A DNA stretch of 60,286 bases from a bacterium (GTDB lineage Bacteria; Vulcanimicrobiota; Vulcanimicrobiia; Vulcanimicrobiales; Vulcanimicrobiaceae): the NCBI GenBank assembly GCA_021778415.1, contig JAJYCL010000017.1:1-60286 (forward strand), written 5' to 3'. Under the pieces are notes generated by a model, which was given only the letters and a program-made list of their open reading frames with translations, was not told where the DNA came from and did not search any database. A program made the position numbers and the translations under genes. The number at the start of each line of letters is the position of its first letter. Positions within the stretch are counted from its first letter, which is position 1. Shown one piece after another: positions 8,410 through 17,226 of the stretch.

Positions 8410-8742
8410 ATGAAACCGGTTTTCCCAAAATGGCAACGTGGAGGCCTCGTCCTCGTCTGCGAACGTTGCAGCACAGAACGCATTCCCGAAGAGAGTCCGG
8501 AAATTGCTGCGCGTATCGGCGATTTTCATCTGCGCGATTGGCTCAAGAGCGAATTAAAAGCGCGCGGCGCCTGGGGGCCGATTCGCGCCATCTCGACATC
8601 GTGTTTGGATGTCTGTGCCAAAGGCTGCGTCACCGTCTGCATCGACCCGCAAAATGCACACACAGCCAGCGAAATCCTCATCGTCGATCCTCTCACCGAC
8701 CGAGATACCCTCTACACCCGCATCATCGAAAAACTCGCATAA
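8410..8742 (+). CDS. Thioredoxin-like [2Fe-2S] ferredoxin family protein
   Basis: 110 residues. Cysteines are placed as VCERC near the N-terminus and SCLDVCAKGCVTVC in the middle, matching the thioredoxin-like 2Fe-2S fold, where four of them bind the cluster. The end (LIVDPLTDRDTLYTRIIEKL) resembles the family's C-terminal helix. Start supported by GAGG five bases before ATG. It follows tRNA-Thr(TGT) directly. Expected to be a small soluble electron carrier; the partner is unknown. Confidence 0.75.
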   Translation: MKPVFPKWQRGGLVLVCERCSTERIPEESPEIAARIGDFHLRDWLKSELKARGAWGPIRAISTSCLDVCAKGCVTVCIDPQNAHTASEILIVDPLTDRDTLYTRIIEKLA

Positions 8743-8748
8743 TCCACA

Positions 8749-9530
8749 CGTCGAGACGCGCAAAACTCCCCGTCATGCTGAGGAGCACGCACCCTTCGAG
8801 ACGCGCAAAAACCCCCGTCATGCTGAGGAGCACGCGAAGCGTGCGTCTCGAAGCACGCGCCCTTCGCAACGCGCACAAAACCCCGTCATGCTGAGGAGCA
8901 CGCACCCTTCGAGACGCGATGCTGCGCATCGCTCCTCAGGGTGACAGCACACGCCCTTCGAGACGCGATGCTGCGCATCGCTCCTCAGGGTGACAACACT
9001 CATCCTTCGCAACGCGCAACAACCCCCGTCATGCTGAGGAGCACGCAAAGCGTGCGTCTCGAAGCATGAGGAGCACGCAAAGCGTGCGTCTCGAAGCATG
9101 AGGAGCACGCAAAGCGTGCGTCTCGAAGCATGAGGAGCACGCAAAGCGTGCGTCTCGAAGCATGAGACGCGATGCTGCGCATCGCTCCTCAGGGTGACAG
9201 CACTCATCCTTCAAGACGCGCAAAAAACCCCGTCATGCTGAGGAGCACGCGAAGCGTGCGTCTCGAAGCATGCGCCCTTCGAGACGCGATGCTGCGCATC
9301 GCTCCTCAGGGTGACAGCACACGCCCTTCGAGACGCGATGCTGCGCATCGCTCCTCAGGGTGACAGCACTCATCCTTCAAGACGCGCAAAAACCCCGTCA
9401 TGCTGAGGAGCACGCAAAGCGTGCGTCTCGAAGCATGCGCCCTTCGAGACGCGATGCTGCGCATCGCTCCTGTAGGGTGACAGCACGCGCCCTTCGAGAT
9501 GCGATGCTGCGCATCGCTTCCGGTGCGTGG
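8749..9530 (+). repeat. Array of palindromic (REP/BIME-like) repeats
   Basis: No gene here. One element of about 40 bp, bounded by a TCATGCTGAGGAGC-type end and a GTCTCGAAG-type end, is present many times in both orientations. Forward copies start near 8772, 8817, 8885, 9028, 9232 and 9397; the reverse form (CTTCGAGACGC ... CTCCTCAGGGTGACA) has ends near 8932, 8981, 9185, 9301, 9351 and a decayed one near 9466. The centre is itself a hairpin that varies while staying self-complementary (ACGCgaaGCGT, GATGCtgcGCATC). It fills the whole gap between two tail-to-tail genes. Confidence 0.93.
9036..9163 (+). repeat. Perfect 32-bp direct tandem repeat, four copies
   Basis: Units start at 9036, 9068, 9100 and 9132, each running GAGGAGCACG through a CGCAAAGCG hairpin to CGAAGCAT. 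This is the inner part of the palindromic element, amplified head to tail without spacers. Confidence 0.9.
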
Positions 9531-9536
9531 CGGCGG

Positions 9537-10223
9537 CTATTTAAATTCGAACTCTGCGAGGTTCTTTTCGATTTTGCGTTTGACGCGTTGCAACGCGTTA
9601 TCGATCGATTTCACGTGACGTCCGAGATCCCGCGCCATCTCTTGATAGCTCTTGCCCTCTAAATAGGATTCGAGCACCTGGCTCTCGAGATCCGAAAGAT
9701 TCTGGCGAATCCGCTGACGAATATCGTCGCTCACTTCTTGCGTGATGACGAGATCTTCCGGGTCGCTCGTTTTGGGCGAGGCCATCACATCGAGAAGCGT
9801 GCGTTCGCTATCTTCGTCGTAAATCGGCTTGTTGAGCGAGACGTATTGATTCAGCGGGATATGCTTTTGACGCGTTGCGGTTTTGATCGCCGTAATGATT
9901 TGGCGCGTGATACACAATTCAGCGAAGGCGCGAAAACTCGAAAGCTTATCGGCCTTAAAATCACGAACTGCTTTATACAGGCCGATCATACCCTCTTGAA
10001 TGATATCTTCGCGATCCGCGCCGATAAGAAAGTAGCTTTTGGCTTTAATGCGAACGAAATTCTTGTACTTATTGAGCAAGAACTCCATCGCCATCGGGTC
10101 GCCGCCCTTAGCGATCGCGACTAAATCTTCATCGCCCCGTTCGCTATAGCCGCCCGAAATCTCGGGCGCGGGTTGTGTCATCGCCATGGTCTTCGTCAAC
10201 TCTGCCTCTTGTGGGTACGACAT
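9537..10223 (-). CDS. sigH: RNA polymerase sigma factor, SigH-like (sigma-30 family)
   Basis: About 228 residues from the ATG at 10223; ATGs at 10187 and 10181 are alternatives. Region 2 is seen as FLLNKYKNFVRIKAKSYF, DREDIIQEGMIGLYKAVRDF and FRAFAELCITRQIITAIKTA, and region 4 as LSDLESQVLESYLEGKSYQ with a helix-turn-helix MARDLGRHVKSIDNALQRV. The combination is typical of Bacillus SigH, which directs transition-state genes. There is no sporulation gene in the window, so the regulon is unknown. The gene has its own near-consensus promoter and follows rlmB, as in Bacillus (rlmB-yacP-sigH) but without yacP. Confidence 0.88.
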   Translation of the reverse strand: MSYPQEAELTKTMAMTQPAPEISGGYSERGDEDLVAIAKGGDPMAMEFLLNKYKNFVRIKAKSYFLIGADREDIIQEGMIGLYKAVRDFKADKLSSFRAFAELCITRQIITAIKTATRQKHIPLNQYVSLNKPIYDEDSERTLLDVMASPKTSDPEDLVITQEVSDDIRQRIRQNLSDLESQVLESYLEGKSYQEMARDLGRHVKSIDNALQRVKRKIEKNLAEFEFK

Positions 10224-10269
10224 GACGCAAACGCGGGCCGCGGCCCGTTCGGCGCGCCACATCCGGAAA

Positions 10270-10298
10270 AGTATAGGAGGGAACCCCTGCCCCGTCAA
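10270..10298 (-). promoter_or_regulatory. Sigma-70-type promoter of sigH
   Basis: Reading the minus strand, TTGACG (10298-10293) and TATACT (10275-10270) are separated by exactly 17 bases. The predicted start of transcription is near 10263, leaving about a 40-base leader before ATG 10223. It lies in the only gap between rlmB and sigH. Confidence 0.8.
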
Positions 10299-10323
10299 GG
10301 ACCAAGTCGGTTGACAGAAGGCC

Positions 10324-11139
10324 TTAATTTGCCTCTCGCTGGCGCAGGGCTTCATAGAGCAGAACGCCGGCGGCCACGGAGGCGTTGAGAGATTCCGTCT
10401 GCCCTCGCAGAGGAATACTCACCAGATAATCACATTCACGGGCCACGAGTGGAGCGAGCCCTTGGCCCTCAGCTCCGATCACGAGGGCAAGATCCCGATT
10501 AAGATCGGCCTTCCCCATGGTCACCGAGCCCTCGCCACCGTGCGCCCCGGCCACCCAGACGCCGGCCTTCTTGAGAGCGCGAATCGCCTCGCTGACATTG
10601 CCGACACGAGCGACCGGCAAATGCTCGGCAGCTCCGGCCGCCGCTTTACGAACGGTCGCATTCACTCCGGCGCTTCGACGCTCCGGCAATACGACGCCGT
10701 GAGCACCCGCGCACTCGGCACTGCGAATAATCGCTCCGACGTTATGCGGATCGGTCAAATGATCGAGCAACACAACGAGAAGATGCCCCGTTCGCGGCGT
10801 CGCAATGATATCGTGCAAATCGGCATACGCAAACGGCGGGGCAATCGCAATGACACCTTGATGCGTCTTGAATGGCAATTGCTTGAAGAAACCGTTGTTT
10901 TCGAATTTCACCGGCACGCTACGAACTTTTGCCTGGTCGAGGATCGACCGCATCGCCGGATCGCGGCGGCGATCTTCATGCGCGTGAATCATGCGCAGTT
11001 CTTCACCGGAAGCTAGGGCTTCTTCAACAACGTGGATGCCGTAAACGACATCATCAAAATCCAAACGTAGCGGGCGCGGACGATCGCCACCGGTGCGCCG
11101 CAACGGCGGACGCGCTCCTTCTACACGACGACGCTCCAT
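10324..11139 (-). CDS. rlmB: 23S rRNA (guanosine-2'-O-)-methyltransferase, TrmH/SpoU family
   Basis: 271 residues. After a basic N-terminal stretch, the substrate-binding domain begins VVYGIHVVEEAL. The SPOUT catalytic domain carries the three family motifs: DPHNVGAIIRSAE, VIGAEGQGL and IPLRGQTESLNASVAAGVLLYE, which form the knotted AdoMet site. The length and position after cysS match RlmB/YacO. The start overlaps the cysS stop by 19 bases. Methylation of G2251 of 23S rRNA is the family role. Confidence 0.92.
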   Translation of the reverse strand: MERRRVEGARPPLRRTGGDRPRPLRLDFDDVVYGIHVVEEALASGEELRMIHAHEDRRRDPAMRSILDQAKVRSVPVKFENNGFFKQLPFKTHQGVIAIAPPFAYADLHDIIATPRTGHLLVVLLDHLTDPHNVGAIIRSAECAGAHGVVLPERRSAGVNATVRKAAAGAAEHLPVARVGNVSEAIRALKKAGVWVAGAHGGEGSVTMGKADLNRDLALVIGAEGQGLAPLVARECDYLVSIPLRGQTESLNASVAAGVLLYEALRQREAN

Positions 11140-12605
11140 GTGGTGCCCTCCTTTGAATCTTTGAGTTCAATGCCGACCGCTGTCAGCGCATTGCGCAGAC
11201 GATCCGATTCGGAAAAATCTTTGCGTGCACGCGCTGCTAACCGCGCCTCGATAATCGCCGCTAAGGCCTCTTCCGGCGCGCCACCCGCCGGAACATGCTC
11301 GTGACCAAGCACGGCAGTTAAGCGTTGCACGAAATCATCGGGGAGCATTGCTGGAGGCACGATAAGCCAGCTATCGTGCGGGGTAAGTCCCAGGAGATCG
11401 AGCATCGCATGAAACTCACCCAGCGCGGCCTGCGCATCGCCACCGTGAGCGGCAACTAACGCATCGGTATTGGACGCCGTAGCGAGCAACTTACTGAGAC
11501 TGACGGCGGTATTCATATCGTCGTCGAGTGCGTTCCGAATGGCCGTCGTCAACTGCTCGGTTGCGTGCAACGTCGGCGCACTGCGTCCCTCGGCACGTTG
11601 GTGTAATGCACGATAGCCCTTACGAATCGTCTGCAGCGTTCCGGTCGCCGCCATCATCGATTCTTCGGTAAAATTCATCACCTTGCGATACCCGGTCTGC
11701 AAGAATAACAGGCGAATCGCTTGGGCATCGTGGCGAGCGAGCAAATCGGGAAGCGGTTCAAAATTCCCTAAGGATTTGCTCATCTTGCGATTATCGAACA
11801 GCAAAAGCCCGCCGTGCATCCAGACGTTGGCCATCGGAGGATGTTGCATCAGCGGCTCGCTCTGCGCGATTTCATTCTCATGGTGCGGAAAAATTAAATC
11901 CGCGCCGCCGCCGTGAATATCAAAGCCAAGACCTTGTGCGTCGAGAAGTTCCCGCGACATCGCCGAACACTCGATGTGCCAACCCGGTCGACCGGCACCC
12001 CATGGAGCCTCCCATTGCGGTTCGCCTGGTTTTGCAAACTTCCACAGCGCAAAATCTAAAGGATCATCTTTGAATTCATCCACTTCGATCCGTGCACCGG
12101 ATTGCAATTCCGCAATATTACGATTCGAAAGCGCTCCGTAGGTTGGGAAGGTCGCGACGCGATAATAGACGCCATCCTTAGAGACGTAGGCGTGCCCGCT
12201 CTCGATTAAACGCGCGATCATCTCGACGATCTGCGGAATATAGTTCGTCGCGTACGGTTCGAAATCGGGTTCTTGTACGCCAAGCTGCGCCATCGCCGCT
12301 TTAAAATCGCGATAGTACCCGTGAACGATCTCACGCCAATCGCCGCCGGTTTCCCGCGCTCGCTGAATCGATCGATCGTCGATATCCGTCACGTTTTGAA
12401 CGTAGGTCACTTGATAACCGCAATGTGCCAAATAGCGTCGCAGCAAATCAAAAAACAGAAACGATCGCGCATGCCCGAGATGCGCTTGCGCCGACGGCGT
12501 TAATCCGCAAACGTAGATACGAACATCATTATCGCGAATCGGCGTGAAGAGTTCCGTTTTGCGTGTTCGCGTATTGTAGAGTTTAAGCGGCACCGCCGGC
12601 CCCAT
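11121..12605 (-). CDS. cysS: Cysteine-tRNA ligase
   Basis: 494 residues. Class I synthetase signatures: HLGH in [13 protein letters not shown], and KMSKS in RKMSKSLGN. Zinc ligands are visible as the Cys of YVCGLT, the Cys of ECSAM and the two His of [18 protein letters not shown]-type helical domain and a short C-terminal domain follow. KMSKS and length argue against the mycothiol ligase MshC, whose 'CGxTPxxxxHLGH' start it resembles. Start at ATG 12605, 23 bases inside the end of cysE; the open frame continues to 12875 but only as a shadow of cysE. Confidence 0.93.
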   Translation of the reverse strand: MGPAVPLKLYNTRTRKTELFTPIRDNDVRIYVCGLTPSAQAHLGHARSFLFFDLLRRYLAHCGYQVTYVQNVTDIDDRSIQRARETGGDWREIVHGYYRDFKAAMAQLGVQEPDFEPYATNYIPQIVEMIARLIESGHAYVSKDGVYYRVATFPTYGALSNRNIAELQSGARIEVDEFKDDPLDFALWKFAKPGEPQWEAPWGAGRPGWHIECSAMSRELLDAQGLGFDIHGGGADLIFPHHENEIAQSEPLMQHPPMANVWMHGGLLLFDNRKMSKSLGNFEPLPDLLARHDAQAIRLLFLQTGYRKVMNFTEESMMAATGTLQTIRKGYRALHQRAEGRSAPTLHATEQLTTAIRNALDDDMNTAVSLSKLLATASNTDALVAAHGGDAQAALGEFHAMLDLLGLTPHDSWLIVPPAMLPDDFVQRLTAVLGHEHVPAGGAPEEALAAIIEARLAARARKDFSESDRLRNALTAVGIELKDSKEGTTWSVVV

Positions 12606-13269
12606 CGGTTTTCTTGCCAGGGAATGTTTGTTGCCCCACCAGGCGTTCAAGACGCGCAATGCGGTCTTGTAATTCTGCAATGACGGCAGCATTCGGATCG
12701 GGAAGATCAACTTGCGGACGATCGACGATCGCGGCCACCGGTTTACCGTCGACTGCAACGACTCGTGCCGGCACGCCGACAACCGAGGCTCCCGGCGGAA
12801 CGTCTTTAACGACCACCGAGCCGCCGCCGATTCGCGCATTATCACCGATGGTGATCGCTCCCAGAACAGCGGCATTCACGCCGACGATCACGCCGCGCCC
12901 GAGGGTTGGATGTCGCTTTCCGTGCGAGAGCGACGTTCCGCCAAGGGTCACGCCCTGGTAAATCGTACAGTCGTCCCCGATTTCCACGGTTTCGCCGATC
13001 ACAACACCCATGCCATGATCGATGAGAACGCCACGGCCGATTTTGGCTGCCGGATGGATTTCGATACCGGTGAAAAATCGCGCGACGTGGGCAAGCCAAC
13101 GTGGAAGCAACGGAATGCCGAGACCGTTGAGCGCGTGGGTCACGCGATAAAACAACAGCGCATGAAAGCCGGGGTAGGACAATATGACATCGAGCGGACC
13201 GCGAGAGGCCGGGTCGCGTAACAGGGGTGCCCGCAAATCTGCGAGCAGCGTAGAAAAGGGTCGAGCCAT
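12583..13269 (-). CDS. cysE: Serine O-acetyltransferase
   Basis: 228 residues. The N-terminal helical part includes [19 protein letters not shown]; the left-handed beta-helix follows with hexapeptide turns and the catalytic segment [34 protein letters not shown] is the acetyl-CoA/serine loop. It makes O-acetylserine for cysteine synthesis and is coupled to cysS, as in Firmicutes. The gene begins 11 bases after the stop of the GltX-like gene. Confidence 0.93.
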   Translation of the reverse strand: MARPFSTLLADLRAPLLRDPASRGPLDVILSYPGFHALLFYRVTHALNGLGIPLLPRWLAHVARFFTGIEIHPAAKIGRGVLIDHGMGVVIGETVEIGDDCTIYQGVTLGGTSLSHGKRHPTLGRGVIVGVNAAVLGAITIGDNARIGGGSVVVKDVPPGASVVGVPARVVAVDGKPVAAIVDRPQVDLPDPNAAVIAELQDRIARLERLVGQQTFPGKKTDGAGGAA

Positions 13270-13280
13270 GTTCGTCTAGT

Positions 13281-13847
13281 CTAAACCGGAGGGTCAAGTG
13301 GCGGTTGCCGCTTGGCCCGAATTGGCTCAAAGGCACTGCCATCCGGCCCATACCTGATCGGCTCAAGTCCCCTGCCGTGGAGCAGCTTGGAATTGACTGC
13401 CCCGATACGCATAAGGAGCCGATCGTGACCGAGGAGGACGAAAAGGTGCTCAAGCGAGGGTCCGTCGCGGCGGCCCGTAATCGCCAGCCTCACCGCGAGG
13501 AGTGCATCTTCCGGTGCAATGGCAAACTCGGCTCCGATGGTGACCACATCCTTCATCACCGGAAGATCTCGTAGCTCCGGTGCATGATCGACGTATTGTG
13601 CGACGGTATCCAAAAAGAACAGCACATCGCGTGTTCTCAACCGTTCCAAATCAAGAGCCGGAATGATGCACGCCTCGGCCCGTAAGGCGGCAATGGCCGC
13701 TTCGGCCTCATCGAGCGAAGTCAGGCGACCGCGATACGCCTCTAAAAAGGTGCCGATCCAACGCAACGCTGCCTGCGGAGCCGGAGTTTCCAAATAGCCC
13801 CACGCCTGCATGCGCGCGGCAAGGTCATCGACCGAATCCTCGATCAT
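13281..13847 (-). CDS. Stand-alone GltX C-terminal (anticodon-binding) domain-like protein
   Basis: 188 residues with no catalytic domain. It resembles the C-terminal third of glutamyl-tRNA synthetase: the helical part SLDEAEAAIAALRAE ... VLFFLDTVAQYVDHAPEL, then LLAVRLAITGRRDGPSLEHL and the final FVLLGHDRLLMRI, corresponding to the family ending 'RVAxTG..GP.L.....LLG...xxxRL'. HIGH and KMSKS motifs are absent from the gene and its surroundings. It occupies the place of gltX between ispF and cysE, and starts with an ATGA overlap with ispF, so it is a maintained gene rather than debris. Function unknown; tRNA binding is inferred. Confidence 0.72.
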   Translation of the reverse strand: MIEDSVDDLAARMQAWGYLETPAPQAALRWIGTFLEAYRGRLTSLDEAEAAIAALRAEACIIPALDLERLRTRDVLFFLDTVAQYVDHAPELRDLPVMKDVVTIGAEFAIAPEDALLAVRLAITGRRDGPSLEHLFVLLGHDRLLMRIGAVNSKLLHGRGLEPIRYGPDGSAFEPIRAKRQPPLDPPV

Positions 13848-14326
13848 CGTGATCGCTCGATCAAGGCGACGGCATAGGCGGCAATGCCGCTGCCGTCACC
13901 GGTATATCCCAACCCTTCGCTCGTTTTCGCTTTTATGCTCACCGCACCGATATCGAGCGATAAGACCGTGGCAACCTGCTGACGCATAGCAGCAATATAC
14001 GGTGCCAACTTCGGTTCTTGCACCACGATGGTCGCATCGATGTTGCTCGGGAGCCAACCGGCCTCCGCTAACAGTCCCCGACATTCCGCCATAAGCAGCA
14101 TCGAACTCACGTCTTTCCAGCGTGCATCGGAATCCGGAAAATGTGCTCCGAGATCGCCTAGGGCGGCTGCTCCCAGCAGCGCATCGCAGATCGCATGGGC
14201 AACGACATCGGCATCCGAGTGACCGAGCGGGCCGACATCGTGCGCAATGGAGACTCCGGCGAGAATAAAGCGTCGCCCGGCGACGAGTCGATGCGCATCA
14301 AACCCGTGTCCGACGCGAAGGCTCAT
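13844..14326 (-). CDS. ispF: 2-C-methyl-D-erythritol 2,4-cyclodiphosphate synthase
   Basis: 160 residues. Zinc ligands and active-site residues are in RVGHGFDAHRL (D and H) and PLGHSDADVVAHAICDA; HFPDSDARWKD, the KAKTSEGLGYTGDGSGI strand and an AYAVALIE end complete the family pattern. It makes MEcPP in the MEP isoprenoid pathway. Its start overlaps ispD by 4 bases. Confidence 0.95.
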   Translation of the reverse strand: MSLRVGHGFDAHRLVAGRRFILAGVSIAHDVGPLGHSDADVVAHAICDALLGAAALGDLGAHFPDSDARWKDVSSMLLMAECRGLLAEAGWLPSNIDATIVVQEPKLAPYIAAMRQQVATVLSLDIGAVSIKAKTSEGLGYTGDGSGIAAYAVALIERSR

Positions 14327-15021
14327 CGCCGGCCTACGCGGCGTTGCAATATTGCCTCGGCACGCTCGGCATCATCGGGCGTCGTCACTTTGAAATTATC
14401 GGTACTTGAAGTCACCAGCGCAATTTTTATCCCGGCGTGTTCAAGGAGCGCCGCGTCATCGGTTGCATCCAATCCATCATGCAGCGCGAGATCATGCGCG
14501 GCAAGCATATCCGCCTTCATCGCAAATTGTGGCGTCTGCGCCGCCCACAATCGCTCGCGTCGCAGCGTACGTTTCACAAACGCTCCTCGCGCATCGGATT
14601 CCTTCACCGTATCGACCATTTGCGCGGCGAGGACCGCCGCTCGACCCGGCGAGACCGCATCCATGCCGGCGCGCACATCATCTCCGCGCACGAGCGGGCG
14701 CGCGCCATCATGGACGAAGACGGCATTACATTGCTCGGGCACGGCGGCAAGGGCTTTTCGCACCGATTCCTGTCGCGTTGCGCCGCCGGCGACCACCGTC
14801 CAGGGGCATCGGGGCGCGAGATGATCGAGTAAGGATCGCACGCGCTCAATCCAATCGCGCTCCGTAGCCACCACGATTGCACCGAGATCATCGAACGACG
14901 CAAACGTTTGGAGCGACCACGCAATCATCGGCTTTCCGGCAAGGAGAATAAACTGCTTGGGTTGACCGAAGCGCGTGCCGCGACCCGCCGCGACGACGAT
15001 GGCGGCGAATTTACATTGCAC
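14323..15021 (-). CDS. ispD: 2-C-methyl-D-erythritol 4-phosphate cytidylyltransferase
   Basis: 232 residues. The CTP-binding loop is IVVAAGRGTRFGQPKQF, followed by HDGARPLV, the AAQMVDTVKE strand and AAQTPQFA. Start chosen at GTG 15021 because GAGGT lies eight bases upstream and it begins right after the yacL stop (15023-15025); the longer TTG start at 15051 has no ribosome site. It makes CDP-ME in the MEP pathway. Confidence 0.93.
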   Translation of the reverse strand: MQCKFAAIVVAAGRGTRFGQPKQFILLAGKPMIAWSLQTFASFDDLGAIVVATERDWIERVRSLLDHLAPRCPWTVVAGGATRQESVRKALAAVPEQCNAVFVHDGARPLVRGDDVRAGMDAVSPGRAAVLAAQMVDTVKESDARGAFVKRTLRRERLWAAQTPQFAMKADMLAAHDLALHDGLDATDDAALLEHAGIKIALVTSSTDNFKVTTPDDAERAEAILQRRVGRR

Positions 15022-15022
15022 G

Positions 15023-16096
15023 TTATGCAACCTCGCGCTTTGGCTTGACAAAAATCATGCGCCCCGTACCTGTTTGCAAGATTGAGGTGACAACAACATC
15101 GATATGCTCGCCCATGTGAATGCGGCCCTGTTCGACCACGACCATCGTGCCATCATCGAGGTATCCAACGCCCTGATGCTGTTCGCGTCCTTCGCGAATA
15201 ACATGCAAGCCGAATTCCTCACCGGGAACGACGATGGGCTTGAGCGCATCGGTGAGTTCGTTCAGATTAAGCACACGGATACCATCGACATGAGCGATGC
15301 GATCCAATCCATAATCGTTCGTCAATAATTTCCCGCCGAGATCGCGACAGAGTCGCACCAATTTCGCATCGACGGATCCCGGCGGAAGTTCTTCGTAATC
15401 ACGCTCCTCAACGGTAATCGAGCCGCGGAGTTGCAAACGCGCCAAGGCATCCAACCCCCGGCGGCCCCGCGTTCGTTTGAGGGAATCGCTGGAATCGGAA
15501 AGCGCTTGCAATTCCCGCAAGACAAAGCGCGGAACAATCACCGCACCTTCGATGAACGATTTCTCGATGAGATCAACGATGCGCCCATCGATAATCACCG
15601 AGGTATCGAGGACTTTAGGAATACCGGTATTCAACGCGGATCGTATTGGAACGATACGCAACTTCGCCCCAATGCGTGCCCCCAATGCCGCTGCATAGAT
15701 TGAAACGATCACGTAGACCACAATAGCAACCGTCGAGCCCGCCGTTCCGGCGAGCGTCACAAATTCGAAAAGTATCGATTTGACAAGAAACGCGATGACC
15801 AAACCACCGGCCAAGCCAACTGCGCCGCCGGCGACTTGAGCGGGCTCCAGATTTTCAACGGCTCCTTCGATGAGCGCAAATTGCGATTCAAAGAAACTCT
15901 GTCCCAGCGGTGCTAACGCGATACCGATAATCGCTCCAACGATGGGAACCCCTAAGAGCAGAATAAATTGCCAGTATTCGCTGGACACGTGGAGCGAGAT
16001 CAGACGATCGTAGGCTTCGCGCCCGAGCAGAAACCCGGATACGAAAAACACGAGTCCGAAAACCGTTCGCAAGATCGATGTGGAAGGATTCATCAT
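15023..16096 (-). CDS. PIN/TRAM-domain membrane protein, YacL family
   Basis: 357 residues. Four hydrophobic segments occupy residues ~10-150 (for example FGLVFFVSGFLLG and VAIVVYVIVSIYAAALGARIG). A PIN nuclease domain begins KVLDTSVIIDGRIVDL, with further acidic residues in FVLREL and TNDYGLDRIA, and a TRAM domain ends the protein (GVGYLDDGTMVVVEQG). Bacillus YacL lies in the same place before ispD. Start at the first ATG of ATGATGA, with GGAG eight bases upstream, overlapping hemW. Probably a membrane-anchored RNase; substrate unknown. Confidence 0.88.
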   Translation of the reverse strand: MMNPSTSILRTVFGLVFFVSGFLLGREAYDRLISLHVSSEYWQFILLLGVPIVGAIIGIALAPLGQSFFESQFALIEGAVENLEPAQVAGGAVGLAGGLVIAFLVKSILFEFVTLAGTAGSTVAIVVYVIVSIYAAALGARIGAKLRIVPIRSALNTGIPKVLDTSVIIDGRIVDLIEKSFIEGAVIVPRFVLRELQALSDSSDSLKRTRGRRGLDALARLQLRGSITVEERDYEELPPGSVDAKLVRLCRDLGGKLLTNDYGLDRIAHVDGIRVLNLNELTDALKPIVVPGEEFGLHVIREGREQHQGVGYLDDGTMVVVEQGRIHMGEHIDVVVTSILQTGTGRMIFVKPKREVA

Positions 16097-17226
16097 CCAA
16101 GAAACTCCGCGCACACGCTGTTCGCCAGCATGCGACCGCGACGCGTCAGGCGGAACTGCGTCGCAGTCCGCTGGAGCAAGCCATTATCGAGAAGGCGCGT
16201 TATCACTGGTCCGTATTCTTCCTCAAACTGTATGCCATATCGATTCTGGAAGTCATCGGTTTCAACCCCTTGCTCCGTCCTTAATGCAAGCATAATCGCC
16301 TCGCCAACGCGCTTCGCCCCTTCGAGACGTTCGCTCTGTACGGGAATACGGGCGTCCTCTTCCAGAGCCGCGCAATACGCGTCGAAATCGCGCGTATTCA
16401 CGTACCGAACACCATCACGATAACTCGCGGCTCCGACTCCAAGACCGATGTAGTCGCCATTACGCCAATAGTTCTCATTATGCGCACAACGTTTGCCGGG
16501 GCGGGCAAAGTTGCTGATCTCATAGTGCTCGAAGCCCGCGGCCTCGAGTCGATCCATCGTTGCCCCATAGAGTTCGGCTTGCGCGTCATCGTCGGGAAAA
16601 GCGGCCGGTTCGCGTCGTTCCCAACGCTCAAAGGGCGTCCCCTCCTCAACCGTCAGGCCATAACACGAGATGTGATCGACGCCTAAGGCAATCGCCGCGT
16701 CGACACTGTGCAACCAACTTTCCAGCGTCTGGCCCGGAATGGCAAAAATGAGATCCATGGAAACATTCTGCATTCCCGCCGCTCGCGCCGAGTGAACGAC
16801 GCGGCTGGGATCTTCGGGCGTGTGTCGTCTTCCCATCGTTGTAATTTCCGCTGGGACGAACGATTGAACGCCGATGGAAATCCGCGTCACCCCGGCGGCC
16901 CGATACGCAGAAAAATCCCCATCGCGAACGAGTTCGGGATTTACTTCAACGCTGATCTCTCGCTCGTCCGAACCGATGGCCGGAAAGGCCTGAGACACGC
17001 GCCGTGTCAGGGCCGACAGCGATGGCGCATCATAAGCGTTTGGTGTTCCACCACCAAAAAATATCGTCGCCGCCGGAACATTTCCCATGCGTTCGATCTC
17101 GCGGTCGAGCGCAGTCAAATAGCGTTTTGCCCGCGATGCGCGATGAGGAAATTTCGCGAAATCGCAATAGGGACAAATATACGGGCAGAATGGTAAGTGA
17201 ACATAGACGCCGAGTGCGTCGATCAC
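16093..17226 (-). CDS. hemW: Radical SAM protein HemW (heme chaperone, coproporphyrinogen-oxidase-like)
   Basis: 377 residues. The 4Fe-4S/AdoMet site is CPYICPYCDF (CxxxCxxC). FFGGGTPNAYD, EVNPE, RISIGVQSF and MDLIFAIPGQTLESW are the usual HemW-type motifs, and the C-terminal HemN domain is present. It lacks the extra N-terminal residues of oxygen-independent HemN, favouring the heme chaperone. The start overlaps degV by 4 bases (ATGA). Confidence 0.88.
   Translation of the reverse strand: MIDALGVYVHLPFCPYICPYCDFAKFPHRASRAKRYLTALDREIERMGNVPAATIFFGGGTPNAYDAPSLSALTRRVSQAFPAIGSDEREISVEVNPELVRDGDFSAYRAAGVTRISIGVQSFVPAEITTMGRRHTPEDPSRVVHSARAAGMQNVSMDLIFAIPGQTLESWLHSVDAAIALGVDHISCYGLTVEEGTPFERWERREPAAFPDDDAQAELYGATMDRLEAAGFEHYEISNFARPGKRCAHNENYWRNGDYIGLGVGAASYRDGVRYVNTRDFDAYCAALEEDARIPVQSERLEGAKRVGEAIMLALRTEQGVETDDFQNRYGIQFEEEYGPVITRLLDNGLLQRTATQFRLTRRGRMLANSVCAEFLG

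Noticed and set aside
9036-9163. Possible CRISPR array
   Set aside because: The 32-bp repeats are directly adjoining with no spacers, and no cas gene is in the window.
8818-9363. Several ORFs within the repeats (e.g. MLRIAPQGDS-, RSIASHASRRT-type)
   Set aside because: They are translations of the palindromic repeat in various frames, with no protein-like composition or ribosome site.
12606-12875. N-terminal extension of cysS (to 12875)
   Set aside because: It lies inside cysE and has no relation to CysRS, which starts at PLKLYNT.
13281-13847. Decayed gltX pseudogene
   Set aside because: Frame is intact from a coupled ATG to stop, with no remnant of the catalytic domain in the flanking ispF or cysE; it is better viewed as a real short gene.
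16321-16335. Single TTCGAGACG-like match in hemW
   Set aside because: Short chance match to the palindromic repeat inside a conserved coding region.
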